A DNA stretch of 35,396 nucleotides. Origin: CAVQCT01 sp964520865 (GTDB lineage: Bacteria > Zixibacteria > MSB-5A5 > GN15 > FEB-12). The stretch's first letter is position 1. Each line of letters begins with the position of its first letter. The stretch lies in NCBI GenBank assembly GCA_964520865.1, contig CAZFOY010000038.1, positions 1 through 35,396 of the forward strand, given 5' to 3'. A program made the translations under genes and the position numbers. Of the stretch, positions 9,076 through 17,986 are shown piece after piece. A model generated the notes under the pieces. That model was not told where the DNA came from. It saw only the letters and a list, made by a program, of their open reading frames with translations, and made no database searches.

Positions 9076-9306
9076 ATGACACCTCTGAATAAAATGACCC
9101 CCGGCCAGAAAGGCACCGTGCTCGGATTCACCGGGGACTGCAAAATTTGCAGACGATTGATCGAGCTGGGCGTCGTGCCCGGTCGGGCCATCACCTATCT
9201 GAGAAATGCCCCCCTGCGAGACCCGATGGAGATCCAGGTGGGGTCGTGCTGTTTGTCGCTGCGACATGCGGAGGCCGAACTGATTACCGTGGAGCTGGAA
9301 GCCTGA
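9076..9306 (+). CDS. feoA: FeoA, ferrous iron transport accessory protein
   Basis: A 76-residue SH3-like FeoA domain spanning the whole protein. Family features are the opening pattern of a TPGQKGTV segment, then RRLIELGVVPG, and the terminal LSLRHAEAELITVE strand. FeoA is a cytoplasmic partner of the FeoB permease. The gene starts 5 bases after the cytochrome stop and ends 16 bases before feoB, so it lies within the same operon. Confidence 0.93.
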   Translation: MTPLNKMTPGQKGTVLGFTGDCKICRRLIELGVVPGRAITYLRNAPLRDPMEIQVGSCCLSLRHAEAELITVELEA

Positions 9307-9322
9307 CCGCGAATGCACTTAC

Positions 9323-11552
9323 ATGGACGCATCTTCTGAGACCCGACTCACTCGCAACGGCGTCATTGCCATTTGTGGCAACCCGAACTGCGGCAAGACC
9401 ACGATTTTCAATGCGATAACCGGCCTTCGCCAGCAGGTTGGCAACTATCCCGGCGTTACCGTTGAACGTGTCTCCGGCCAATTCAGTCTGCCCGGAGCGA
9501 CTTCCGAAAAGTTTACCCTCATAGACATTCCCGGAACTTACTCACTCTCGGCCTTCACTCCCGACGAATACATCGCCGCTTCCGCCCTGTTCGGCGATAT
9601 CGATCCCGAGGCAAGGCCGGACGGAATCATCACCGTAATCGACGCAACCAATCTTGAGCGCGGCCTGTATTTCCTTTTCCAGGTCCTCCAGATCGGGATG
9701 CCGGTGGTAGTCGCCCTGAATATGGTCGACCTGGCTGAGCGCAAGGGAATCCATATCGACAGCCAGAAACTGTCGCAGGCGCTTGGGGGAGTGCCGGTAG
9801 TACCGGTTGTCGGCAGCAAGGGAAGGGGGATCGACGAACTGAAGCGGCAGATCGCAGCGCAAATCAGCCTCCCTCCGATCGTCCCAACTTACGACTACGA
9901 TGAAACGACTGAGAGTGTACTTTCGTCGTTCGTCAGCCAGTTCGGAAACACTTATCGCACCCGGGCTCATTATCTTCGCGTTTTGTTCGATCAGGACGGA
10001 CCGGCCGAGGAAGAATTTGTCCGAAGCCACGGTGATGAGTCGAGGTTTTTTCTGGATGAGAGCCGTCGACGGATCAGGGATAAATTCGGTGCGTTGACGG
10101 TAGCCGAAACGAGAGCGCTGACCGGACGGGCGGCGCGCATTGCTGAATCGGTAATTACGAATGTCAAACCGAATTACCGAACCCTATCCGAACGAGTCGA
10201 TCGCTTCCTGCTGCACCCGATCCTCGGACCGATCTTCCTCGTCATGATCATGGTCATCGTGTTTCAATCGATCTTCAGCTGGGCGGCACCCTTCATGAAT
10301 CTTATCGATTCGGCTTTCGGGTGGCTCGGCACGGTTGTGGCAGGGCACATGGCCGAAGGTCCGCTGAGATCTCTGCTCACCGACGGTGTGATCGGCGGGG
10401 TGGGCAGCGTGCTTGTCTTCATTCCCCAAATATCGATCCTGTTCATATTTATAGCTTTGCTGGAAGACTCCGGGTACATGACTCGCGCCGCATTTCTGGT
10501 CGATCGGACCTTCCGCTGGTGCGGCCTCTCGGGCAAGTCTTTCATTCCGATGCTTTCATCGTTTGCTTGCGCCGTGCCAGGGATCATGGCGACCCGAACG
10601 ATCGAGGACCGTAAACTTCGCTTCATGACTATCATGGTAGCCCCCCTAATGACCTGTTCCGCCCGCCTCCCGGTCTACGCTATCATGATAGCCGCGTTCA
10701 TCCCGTACAAAGTCTATTTNNNNNNNNNNNNNNNNNNNNNNNNNNNNNNNNNNNNNNNNNNNNNNNNNNNNNNNNNNNNNNNNNNNNNNNNNNNNNNNNN
10801 NNNNNNNNNNNNNNNNNNNGTATGAGGCGAGCAAGACCGAACAGACCGCCGCATGGCAGACGGCACAGACTCAGGCCGATCGACAGGTTAGCTCCCTCCT
10901 GGCCGGGGCGACCGACCAAACCAAAGCGCTGGCAGCATCGTTTGCCGATACTCTTGCTTCGATTGCCTTTCCCGATGAAATTCGAAAGACCGCCTCCGGT
11001 CTCGCCACTGAGTATCCTGCACATTCGGATATTCTCGCCGTTTACGAGCAGTTGAACCTGCAGCGACTTGACTACAGTTCGTCGCTGAGCAATCTCTCTC
11101 ATCAGTGGGCCGGTGTGCAGATACGTAATTCGTACCTTGGCCGGATCGGTCGAAGTGTCGGATTTTTGTTCGCGCCGCTCGGATGGGATTGGAAGATCAC
11201 GATGGCGGTACTGGCCTCGTTCCCGGCGCGCGAAGTGATCGTCGCAACGCTCGGGACTATCTACAATCTTGGCACCGATGTGAACGAGGAGTCCACTTCG
11301 CTGATCGACAAGATGCGACAGGCTACCTGGGAAGAAGGGCCAAAAGTAGGCAAGCACGTCTTTACACCCGCAGTGGCCCTCTCGATTATGGTGTTCTTCG
11401 CCCTCTGCTGTCAATGCGGGGCTACGCTCGTTACGATAAGGCAGGAGACGCTCAAGTGGATATACCCGATAGCGGTATTCACCTATATGTCGATTCTTGC
11501 CTACGTCGGGGCACTTGTAACTTATCAAATCTTCAGCCGATTGGGAATGTGA
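9323..11552 (+). CDS. feoB: FeoB, ferrous iron permease with N-terminal GTPase (interrupted by an assembly gap)
   Basis: Inner-membrane Fe(II) uptake protein. The N-terminal G domain shows G1 GNPNCGKTT (19-27), G3 DIPGTYS and G4 NMVD (133-136). A helical region and the membrane core follow (FIPQISILF, then SFACAVPGIMATRTIEDRKLR). At 10720 the sequence runs into 100 N. After the gap the frame continues to 11552 with the second core half (LGWDWKITMAVLASFPAREV and a C-terminal CCQCGATL block). The two halves are in different frames of the printed sequence only because 100 is not a multiple of three; the real missing length must be. About 105 residues rich in Ala, Gln, Thr and Ser lie between the gap and the core segment, a rather long external loop for FeoB. 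No sign of a true frameshift. Confidence 0.93.
10720..10819. other. Assembly gap of 100 N
   Basis: Exactly 100 ambiguous bases, the conventional placeholder for a gap of unknown length. It falls in the membrane core of feoB. Codon phase on both sides requires the true missing length to be a multiple of three if the gene is intact. Confidence 0.98.
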
Positions 11553-11719
11553 TGGAACTCTGGCTTCAGGAAATAATCATCTGGGTGGCGGTAGGTGGAG
11601 CTGTGGCTTACCTCCTTTACCGACGTTTCCTTCGTCGCAAAAAACCCGCCTGCGCCAATTGCGGTCTGGCCAAAGCATACGACCGTAAATCCAAACACCG
11701 GGAACGCCCCGCAACATAA
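11552..11719 (+). CDS. FeoB-associated Cys-rich small membrane protein
   Basis: A 55-residue protein starting MELWLQEIIIW, with one membrane helix (about 4-25), a basic RRFLRRKK stretch and then a CANC pair. This is the pattern of the small FeoB-associated Cys-rich membrane proteins found after feoB in several phyla. Its ATG shares the A of the feoB TGA (TGATG overlap), so translation is coupled. Function unproven; the Cys pair may bind iron. The recognisable gene is shorter than the longer open frame overlapping feoB. Confidence 0.8.
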   Translation: MELWLQEIIIWVAVGGAVAYLLYRRFLRRKKPACANCGLAKAYDRKSKHRERPAT

Positions 11720-11721
11720 GT

Positions 11722-11750
11722 TTGACACTCTGTCTCCGCTCTTCTATATT
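11722..11750 (+). promoter_or_regulatory. Promoter in front of ecfT
   Basis: Consensus TTGACA (11722-11727), 17-bp spacer, TATATT (11745-11750). It starts 2 bases after the stop of the FeoB-associated gene, which separates the housekeeping run from the iron operon. The ecfT ATG is 21 bases further on. Confidence 0.8.
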
Positions 11751-11771
11751 CCCTTCAAATAAGCGAGAACC

Positions 11772-12575
11772 ATGTTTCAAACCGCCCCGGTACTTCTCGG
11801 GCAATACCGCCCGCTTGATTCTTATCTGCATCGCCTCGATGCCCGCGCCAAAATTCTGCCCGTTATGCTCGTTCTTGTATTGGCTCTGCTGACCGAATCG
11901 TTTGTTTTCTATATCGCTGTACTGGCGGCACTGATTGCCGGGCTGGTCTTTTCCGGAATTCCCATGCGAACGCTGCTGGACAATTTTAAGCCGATTCTCT
12001 TGCTTGTCGTCATCACCAGCCTTTATCATCTGATCTTTTCCGGGCACGGTACACCGGTGCTGTTGAAGTTCGGTGGGTTTCAGGTCACCAGGGGTGGGGT
12101 CAGGCTCGCTGCATTTTATTCACTCCGACTAATTATCTTCGTCTCGATGGCTTTTCTGATCACGCTGACCAACTCACCGTCGGAACTCGGCGACGCCGTC
12201 ACCAAAATCCTCAAGCCGCTGAGACGGCTGCGCATCCCGATATACGATCTCTCGCTCATTCTCTTCATTGCTATGCGGTTCATTCCGATTCTCTACGACG
12301 AATTCAACACGATCCGCAACGCCCAGATCGTACGCGGCGTACGCTTCACCGGCTCGATGCTCAGTCGGATGCGGAAGTCGACCAGCATTATCATACCGGT
12401 ATTCGTGGCGGCCGTACAACGGGCGGACGAACTGGCCCTGGCGATTCAGGCGCGAGGGTATCGAAGCGGCGGGGAGCGGACGTTTTACTCGCTTTCAACC
12501 TTCGGTCAGGCCGAATGGCTGTTTACATTCGCAAGTTCGGCCGGAATTCTGGCAGTTTATTTTCTGACGCGATGA
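11772..12575 (+). CDS. ecfT: EcfT/CbiQ-type transmembrane subunit of an energy-coupling-factor transporter
   Basis: A 267-residue membrane protein with about five to six hydrophobic helices. The early signature PLDSYLHRLDARAKI (about 14-28) and the two cytoplasmic coupling segments, IRNAQIVRG (about 178-186) and AIQARGYRSG (about 223-232), are those of the T component that links ATPase subunits to a substrate-binding S component for vitamins or metal ions. No EcfA ATPase or S component is next to it, so the transported substrate is unknown and the partners must be encoded elsewhere. It overlaps truA by 4 bases (ATGA). Confidence 0.88.
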   Translation: MFQTAPVLLGQYRPLDSYLHRLDARAKILPVMLVLVLALLTESFVFYIAVLAALIAGLVFSGIPMRTLLDNFKPILLLVVITSLYHLIFSGHGTPVLLKFGGFQVTRGGVRLAAFYSLRLIIFVSMAFLITLTNSPSELGDAVTKILKPLRRLRIPIYDLSLILFIAMRFIPILYDEFNTIRNAQIVRGVRFTGSMLSRMRKSTSIIIPVFVAAVQRADELALAIQARGYRSGGERTFYSLSTFGQAEWLFTFASSAGILAVYFLTR

Positions 12576-13354
12576 CTATGTCTGAGAAAAATATCAAGCT
12601 GACAATCGAGTATAAAGGGACGGCGTATTCCGGATGGCAGATTCAGACGAATGAGCGGACCATTCAGGATGAAATCGCGAAAGCAGTTCACAAAACGACC
12701 GGACGCGACGTGAACCTGATCGGTGCGGGTCGAACCGATGCGGGAGTTCATGCCCTTGGGCAGGTTGCGAATTTCAGAATAGACCATGACCTCCCGGCGG
12801 AAAAGTATCGCGATGCTCTGAACTTCTATCTCGACCGTGACATACGCATCAAAGAATCAATCGAAGTCCCGATTGAATTTCACGCAAGGTTCGATGCGAT
12901 CAGCAAGCGGTACCGGTATCTCGTGGCACCGGAGCAGTCCGCTCTCTACCGCGAGTACCGCTGGGAATATCAGAAGCAGGTGCGGTTCGATGAATTGGTC
13001 AAGTCGACTGCGATACTGACAGGCGAGCACGACTTCAGCCCGTTCTGCGTAATCGCATCCCGAAAGGAAAACAACTGCTGCACCATTTACCGGGCAGCGT
13101 GGAGGCGGGTTGGGCCGTTGATGGTTTTCGAGATTTCCGGTAACCGATTCCTGCACACGATGGTACGTTCTCTGGTCGGAGCCATGCTCAATCTGGCTAC
13201 AGTCGATCAGGATAAAAATAAGCAGAACTTGACTTTACAGCAGTTTGAAGATATTTTACTGACCGCGCCGGAGGAGAGAATTATCTTTACCGCGCCGCCC
13301 CAGGGACTCTACCTGGTTAAGGTAAGCTATAAATCGGAAGGACAGCCTGCATGA
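12572..13354 (+). CDS. truA: tRNA pseudouridine synthase A (TruA)
   Basis: Makes pseudouridine at positions 38-40 of the tRNA anticodon arm. A 260-residue protein of normal length. The catalytic Asp is D56 in GAGRTDAGVHALGQV. Further family blocks are FHARFDAISKRYRYLV and NRFLHTMVRSLVG. The open frame reaches back to 12515, but the ATG at 12572 is preferred because it overlaps the ecfT stop as ATGA; the ATG at 12578 is an alternative. It ends in an ATGA overlap with the transaldolase gene. Confidence 0.95.
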   Translation: MTMSEKNIKLTIEYKGTAYSGWQIQTNERTIQDEIAKAVHKTTGRDVNLIGAGRTDAGVHALGQVANFRIDHDLPAEKYRDALNFYLDRDIRIKESIEVPIEFHARFDAISKRYRYLVAPEQSALYREYRWEYQKQVRFDELVKSTAILTGEHDFSPFCVIASRKENNCCTIYRAAWRRVGPLMVFEISGNRFLHTMVRSLVGAMLNLATVDQDKNKQNLTLQQFEDILLTAPEERIIFTAPPQGLYLVKVSYKSEGQPA

Positions 13355-13998
13355 AATTCTTTGTCGATACCGCCAATGTTGAAGAAATCCGGGAAGCTGC
13401 GGCGATGGGTGTACTCGACGGTGTTACCACCAACCCGTCGCTGGCCGCGAAAGAATCTGCTCCTTATCGCGAAATCCTCAAAGAAATCTGCAGGATCGTG
13501 CCCGGTCCGGTGTCGGCAGAGGTCATTTCCACTGATTACGACGGGATGCTTAAGGAAGCCGATGAGCTGGTCAAGATTGCCGACAATATCGTAGTCAAGA
13601 TCCCGACCATTCTCGAAGGACTCAAAGCGATCAAGGCTCTTCACGGCAAAGGGATCAAGACCAATGCGACTTTAGTCTTTAGTCCGTCACAGGCATTGCT
13701 GGTAGCCAAGGCCGGGGCGACCTACGTCTCGCCTTTTATCGGTCGGCTCGACGATATCTCTCAGGAAGGAATGGCGCTGATCGGCGATATCGTGACCATC
13801 TACAACAACTACGGATTCGACACCGAAGTGCTCGTAGCGTCAGTGAGGCATCCGATGCACGTTGTCGACGCCGCTTTGATCGGTGCGGATGTCTGCACGA
13901 TGCCTTACAAGGTCATCAAGAGCCTTATCCATCACCCGCTCACCGATATCGGTCTCGAGAAGTTCATCGCTGATTATAAGAAGGCGAACAAGGGTTAA
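13351..13998 (+). CDS. Transaldolase / fructose-6-phosphate aldolase family enzyme (TalC/Fsa type)
   Basis: A 215-residue short-form TIM-barrel transaldolase. It begins MKFFVDTANVEEIREA and shows GVTTNPSL, then the Schiff-base lysine K83 in VVKIP, the KTNATLVFS block and ATYVSPFIGRLDD. The short class includes true transaldolases of the pentose-phosphate route and F6P aldolases; activity cannot be told apart by reading. The ATG overlaps the truA stop (ATGA), and purB starts 2 bases after its own stop. Confidence 0.93.
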   Translation: MKFFVDTANVEEIREAAAMGVLDGVTTNPSLAAKESAPYREILKEICRIVPGPVSAEVISTDYDGMLKEADELVKIADNIVVKIPTILEGLKAIKALHGKGIKTNATLVFSPSQALLVAKAGATYVSPFIGRLDDISQEGMALIGDIVTIYNNYGFDTEVLVASVRHPMHVVDAALIGADVCTMPYKVIKSLIHHPLTDIGLEKFIADYKKANKG

Positions 13999-14000
13999 GC

Positions 14001-15296
14001 ATGATAGATCGCTATACGCTCCGGGAAATGGGGGATCTCTGGTCGGAGGAAAACAAATTCAGGACCTGGCTCGAGGTTGAAGTCGAAGCTGCTCGCGCGA
14101 TGGCGGTGGCAAAGATCATTCCGGCGGCTGCATTCAAAGTAATCGAGAAGAAAGCTGATTTCGATGTCGCCCGAATTAACGAGATCGAAAAGACAGTCAA
14201 TCACGATGTCATCGCGTTTCTGACCAGTGTCGAAGAGTATGTCGGGGAAGAAGCCAAGTATCTGCATTTCGGCATGACGTCGTCCGATATGCTGGACACA
14301 TCCCTTTCGCTTCTCATGAAGCGTGCCGGCGAGCTTATCGATAAGAAGGTCGAGAAGATCCTCAAGCAGATCAGAGCGCTTGCGACTAAGTACAAAATGA
14401 CCCCGTGCATGGGACGGACCCACGGTGTGCTGGCCGAACCAACGACCGCCGGACTCAAGTTTGCCGTGTGGTACACAGAGCTTAAGCGCGGGCGAGAGCG
14501 GTTCAAAGCTGCGATCGAGACGATTTCCGTGGGTAAGATTTCCGGCGCGGTCGGGAATTTCGCCAACCTCGATCCGAAAATAGAAGCTGCCGTCTGCCGG
14601 AAGCTCGGACTCAAGCCGGCCGAAGTCAGCACACAGGTCCTGCAGCGCGACCGTCACGCTCATTACATCAATGCGCTGGCACTGATGGCGTCGTCGCTTG
14701 AGAAGTTTGCCACCGAAATCCGTAATCTCCAGCGGACCGAGATCGGCGAGATGTCCGAAGGGTTTACCAAAGGGCAGAAGGGTTCATCGGCGATGCCGCA
14801 CAAGAAGAACCCGATCACGGCCGAGCGGATCACCGGGATCGCCCGGATGCTTCGCGGCTATTCGGTTTCGGCGATGGAAAATATTCCGCTCTGGCACGAG
14901 CGGGATATCGCTCATTCTTCGGTAGAAAGAGTAATCATTCCCGACGCGACGACCATTATTGACTACGGACTGCAAAAGTTCAGCGATCTTCTGGCCGGTT
15001 TGGTCGTACACGAAAAGAGAATGCTCGAGAATATCTACTATCGCGGCGGCGTTGTTTTTTCACAAAGGCTGCTCTTGAAGCTTGCGGCTCCGGCCGGCTC
15101 TCGCGATAAAGCGTATCGGATGGTTCAACGGAACGCGATGCTTGCCCACGAAGGCAAAGGGCTGTTCCGCGATCTGGTGAAGAAGGACAAGGACATTCGA
15201 AGTCTGCTCTCGGTCTCCGAGATCGACAGCTGTTTCGACCTGAAGTACTACACCAAGAATGTCGGCAAGATCTTTCAAAGGGTGTTCAGACGATGA
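14001..15296 (+). CDS. purB: Adenylosuccinate lyase (PurB)
   Basis: Cleaves SAICAR and adenylosuccinate in purine synthesis. 431 residues, the usual bacterial length. Superfamily blocks are visible: YLHFGMTSSDMLDTS, GRTHGVLAEP with general-acid His141, and the fumarase/aspartase signature GSSAMPHKKNP, with the catalytic Ser in the flexible loop at 262-263. Overlaps psd by 4 bases (ATGA). purS and purQ follow downstream after two phospholipid genes. Confidence 0.96.
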   Translation: MIDRYTLREMGDLWSEENKFRTWLEVEVEAARAMAVAKIIPAAAFKVIEKKADFDVARINEIEKTVNHDVIAFLTSVEEYVGEEAKYLHFGMTSSDMLDTSLSLLMKRAGELIDKKVEKILKQIRALATKYKMTPCMGRTHGVLAEPTTAGLKFAVWYTELKRGRERFKAAIETISVGKISGAVGNFANLDPKIEAAVCRKLGLKPAEVSTQVLQRDRHAHYINALALMASSLEKFATEIRNLQRTEIGEMSEGFTKGQKGSSAMPHKKNPITAERITGIARMLRGYSVSAMENIPLWHERDIAHSSVERVIIPDATTIIDYGLQKFSDLLAGLVVHEKRMLENIYYRGGVVFSQRLLLKLAAPAGSRDKAYRMVQRNAMLAHEGKGLFRDLVKKDKDIRSLLSVSEIDSCFDLKYYTKNVGKIFQRVFRR

Positions 15297-15997
15297 TTGC
15301 TCGGGAAGGATTGCCTTTCATAGCAGTAGGACTGCTTTTAACGGTTCTATTGATCTTACTGGCCTCCCGTGTTGACAGCAAGACGCTTTTCGTGATCAGC
15401 CTGCTTACCGGTCTGCTTACTCTGTTTGTCACGTTCTTTTTCCGAGATCCGCCTCGATCTTTTGCGCCCGATCCCTACGCCCTCGTATCTCCCGCCGACG
15501 GTCGCGTGCTTTCGGTTGACACGGTCGATAATCAGTCGTTCATAGGAAGCAAGGCCACCCGAATAGCCATCTTCCTCAGCGTTTTCGATGTCCACATAAA
15601 CCGTATTCCCGTTTCAGGTGTCATAAATTACGTGAAATACAATCCGGGGAAGTTCTTCGCCGCTTACGAAGACAAAGCTTCGCTGGAAAACGAGCAGACT
15701 GAGATAGGGATGACCGCTGCATCTGGCGAAAAAATCATCATTAAGCAGATAGCTGGAATCATTGCCCGGAGAATCGTCTGTCGTATCAAAGACGGCGACA
15801 GCGTGGCAGCGGGCGAGAGATTCGGCCTTATCAGATTCGGCTCGCGAACTGAGCTATTCTTCCCAGCGGATGCCGATGTCAGCGTCAAGGTTGGCGATCA
15901 TGTCGCCGGTGGAAAGACGATTGTCGGGCACCTGCCTGAAACGAATCAGAGTAAGACAGAGAAAAGCGAAATGAAAGGAAACAATGCCGGGCTATAG
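15293..15997 (+). CDS. psd: Phosphatidylserine decarboxylase (short, archaeal-type proenzyme)
   Basis: Converts phosphatidylserine to phosphatidylethanolamine. 234 residues with an N-terminal hydrophobic hairpin (about 8-48), the LVSPADGRV block, an FDVHINRIPVSG block, and the self-cleavage site FGSRTE, where Ser184 would become the pyruvoyl group after cleavage at Gly-Ser. It has a short hydrophilic tail of about 20 residues past the usual end, part of which overlaps the pssA start by 14 bases. Next to pssA it completes the two steps from CDP-diacylglycerol and serine to PE. Confidence 0.94.
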   Translation: MIAREGLPFIAVGLLLTVLLILLASRVDSKTLFVISLLTGLLTLFVTFFFRDPPRSFAPDPYALVSPADGRVLSVDTVDNQSFIGSKATRIAIFLSVFDVHINRIPVSGVINYVKYNPGKFFAAYEDKASLENEQTEIGMTAASGEKIIIKQIAGIIARRIVCRIKDGDSVAAGERFGLIRFGSRTELFFPADADVSVKVGDHVAGGKTIVGHLPETNQSKTEKSEMKGNNAGL

Positions 15998-16745
15998 AGG
16001 ACTGTTTCCGGGCACGTTCACGATGGGGAATGTCGTCTGCGGTTTCCTGTCGATTCTTTCTGCAATCGAGGGAAATATCACGACGGCGGCCTGGTTCATT
16101 GTGCTGGCGGGATTTCTCGATGCGCTCGACGGCAAAGTGGCAAGACTGAGCGGCGGTGCCTCTCAGTTCGGTGTAGAGCTCGATTCGCTGGCCGACTTTC
16201 TCTCTTTCGGTGTCGCTCCGGCCGTCCTTGTCTATTCGATAAAACTGAATACCCTCGGCAAGTGGGGCTGGATTATCTCAATCGTTTATATCATGGCGGC
16301 CGCATATCGCCTGGCCCGCTTCAATCTGCTGGCTGAGACGGAAGAGAAGAAAGACTTCATGGGCTTGCCGGTACCGTGCGCGGCGCTGGCGCTGGTATCG
16401 TTCGTAATTTTCAGCTATCACCTCTGGCATGGACTTGAATACTCCGAATGGCTTGTGTCGATGATCATTCTCTTCTCGTTTCTCATGGTCTCACAAGTAA
16501 CGTATGACACGATTCCGGAGAAATTCGATACCCCCGAACGCCGGATCAAGTTGGCTGCCCTCGTACTGGCCGGTCTGGTGGTATTATTTAAGCCAAGACT
16601 GTTATTGTTTCCGGTTTTTTCGTTGTATATATTGTTCGGTATGATACGGGAGGGATATCGCCTCTTTTATGCCGGGATCGGCCGAGTGACCGGCCGGCCT
16701 TACGGACGGCGACGAACCGACAAAGGACTTGATGATGAGCAATAA
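15984..16745 (+). CDS. pssA: CDP-diacylglycerol-serine O-phosphatidyltransferase
   Basis: A 253-residue integral membrane enzyme making phosphatidylserine. The CDP-alcohol phosphotransferase motif is complete: D46, D49-G50, A53-R54, G63, D67 and D71 (segment LDALDGKVARLSGG then GVELDSLAD). About six to eight membrane helices follow. It overlaps psd by 14 bases and purS by 11 bases, so the three are translated from one message. Confidence 0.95.
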   Translation: MPGYRGLFPGTFTMGNVVCGFLSILSAIEGNITTAAWFIVLAGFLDALDGKVARLSGGASQFGVELDSLADFLSFGVAPAVLVYSIKLNTLGKWGWIISIVYIMAAAYRLARFNLLAETEEKKDFMGLPVPCAALALVSFVIFSYHLWHGLEYSEWLVSMIILFSFLMVSQVTYDTIPEKFDTPERRIKLAALVLAGLVVLFKPRLLLFPVFSLYILFGMIREGYRLFYAGIGRVTGRPYGRRRTDKGLDDEQ

Positions 16746-16983
16746 GAAGAAAGCAGTTGTCTACGTTAGCCTTAAGGACGGAGTTCTGGATCCACAGGGA
16801 GTGACTATCCACAAAGCCCTCATGCAAATGGGATATAATGATTTTCTCTCGGTCCGATCCGGCAAGTTCTTCGAGCTTGAGGTCGATGGCGATGCTGCGG
16901 ATATCGACCGGAAGATTTCGGAAGTCTGCAGCAAGCTGCTGAGCAATCCGGTGATCGAAAAATTCTCCGTGGAGAAGGCTTGA
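16735..16983 (+). CDS. purS: PurS subunit of phosphoribosylformylglycinamidine synthase
   Basis: An 82-residue small subunit of the PurSQL complex, which bridges glutaminase PurQ and synthetase PurL. Family features: KAVVYVSLKDGVLDPQG near the start and FFELEVDG in the middle. Of the tandem ATG codons at 16732 and 16735, the second is chosen because AAAGGA lies 7 bases before it. The end overlaps purQ as TGATG. PurL is not in the window. Confidence 0.93.
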   Translation: MSNKKKAVVYVSLKDGVLDPQGVTIHKALMQMGYNDFLSVRSGKFFELEVDGDAADIDRKISEVCSKLLSNPVIEKFSVEKA

Positions 16984-17690
16984 TGAAATTCGGAGTGGTA
17001 ACATTCCCCGGTTCCAACTGCGATTACGATGCCTACGCGGCGGTCCGGCACATCCTCAAAGAAGAAGTCGAGTTCCTCTGGCATAAGTCAGAGGATTTGC
17101 TCGGCTGCGATATCGTAATTCTTCCTGGCGGTTTCTCCTACGGTGACTATCTTCGGGCGGGAGCGATCGCAAGATTTTCCCCCATCATGAACAAGGTTAT
17201 CCCGTTCGCCAGGCAAGGCGGACTGGTAATAGGGATCTGCAACGGCTTCCAGGTTCTCACCGAGTGCGGTCTTTTGCCGGGAGCGTTGATGCGTAACGAC
17301 CATTTGAGGTTTAGCTGTAAATACGTCAATCTTCGGGTAGAGAACAGCCAGACGATTTTCACCGGTGCCTGTTCTAAAGGAGAGGTACTGCGTATACCGA
17401 TCGCCCACGGCGAAGGGAATTACTATAATTTCACCGGCGAAGTATCGGCACTTGAAGATAACGGTCAGGTGGTTTTTCGCTATGTAGACAGCTCCGGTAA
17501 CACCACCGACGGGGCAAACCCGAATGGATCGATCAACAATATCGCGGGCATAATCAACCGCGAGGGAAATGTCCTCGGCATGATGCCTCATCCGGAACGG
17601 GCGGTCGAGACGATTCTCGGGTCGGACGACGGTCTCAAGGTGTTCGAGTCTGTCCGTATGGGAATCCAGAAACTTGCAGTGAGCAGGTAA
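16983..17690 (+). CDS. purQ: PurQ, glutaminase subunit of FGAM synthase
   Basis: Supplies ammonia from glutamine for FGAM synthesis. A 235-residue class I glutamine amidotransferase with nucleophile Cys86 in GICNGFQVL, and His203 and Glu205 in MPHPERAVE. It begins MKFGVVTFPGSNCDYDA, typical of the family. The ATG at 16983 overlaps the purS stop; an in-frame TTG one codon earlier is not needed. Works with PurS just upstream and a small-type PurL elsewhere. Confidence 0.95.
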   Translation: MKFGVVTFPGSNCDYDAYAAVRHILKEEVEFLWHKSEDLLGCDIVILPGGFSYGDYLRAGAIARFSPIMNKVIPFARQGGLVIGICNGFQVLTECGLLPGALMRNDHLRFSCKYVNLRVENSQTIFTGACSKGEVLRIPIAHGEGNYYNFTGEVSALEDNGQVVFRYVDSSGNTTDGANPNGSINNIAGIINREGNVLGMMPHPERAVETILGSDDGLKVFESVRMGIQKLAVSR

Positions 17691-17693
17691 TTT

Positions 17694-17960
17694 GTGAAGA
17701 AGAGAGAACTGACGTTTATAATAATTGGTCTATTACTCGGCGCGATCTTAGGCGGCCTGGTCGGCGATATCATAGGTACGTTCCTTCCGGCCGGAGCGGC
17801 CAAGACGGTTTTCACGAAAGCGATCGTGATCGGATTCGACACCGTAAAAGTCGATTTCTACGCGATCTCGTTTGCTATCGGTCTGAAGTTGAAGATCAAC
17901 TTCATGTCGATGCTTGTTGTCTTACTCGTCATCATCTATTTTAGATGGTGGTATTTGTAA
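17694..17960 (+). CDS. DUF4321-like small membrane protein
   Basis: An 88-residue protein starting at GTG, 3 bases after purQ, with AGG upstream. It has a Gly-rich N-terminal helix (IIIGLLLGAILGGLVGDIIG, about 9-28), a polar middle with a KVDFYAISFAIGLKLKIN segment, and a C-terminal helix ending FRWWYL. The layout matches DUF4321 membrane proteins of unknown function. Position in the operon gives no firm clue. Confidence 0.75.
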   Translation: MKKRELTFIIIGLLLGAILGGLVGDIIGTFLPAGAAKTVFTKAIVIGFDTVKVDFYAISFAIGLKLKINFMSMLVVLLVIIYFRWWYL

Positions 17961-17986
17961 TTCGTTGAAGCACCAGGAGGTGTTTT

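Noticed and set aside
9323..11552. Apparent frameshift in feoB
   Set aside because: The change of frame occurs across the 100-N placeholder, whose length is arbitrary, so no frameshift can be claimed.
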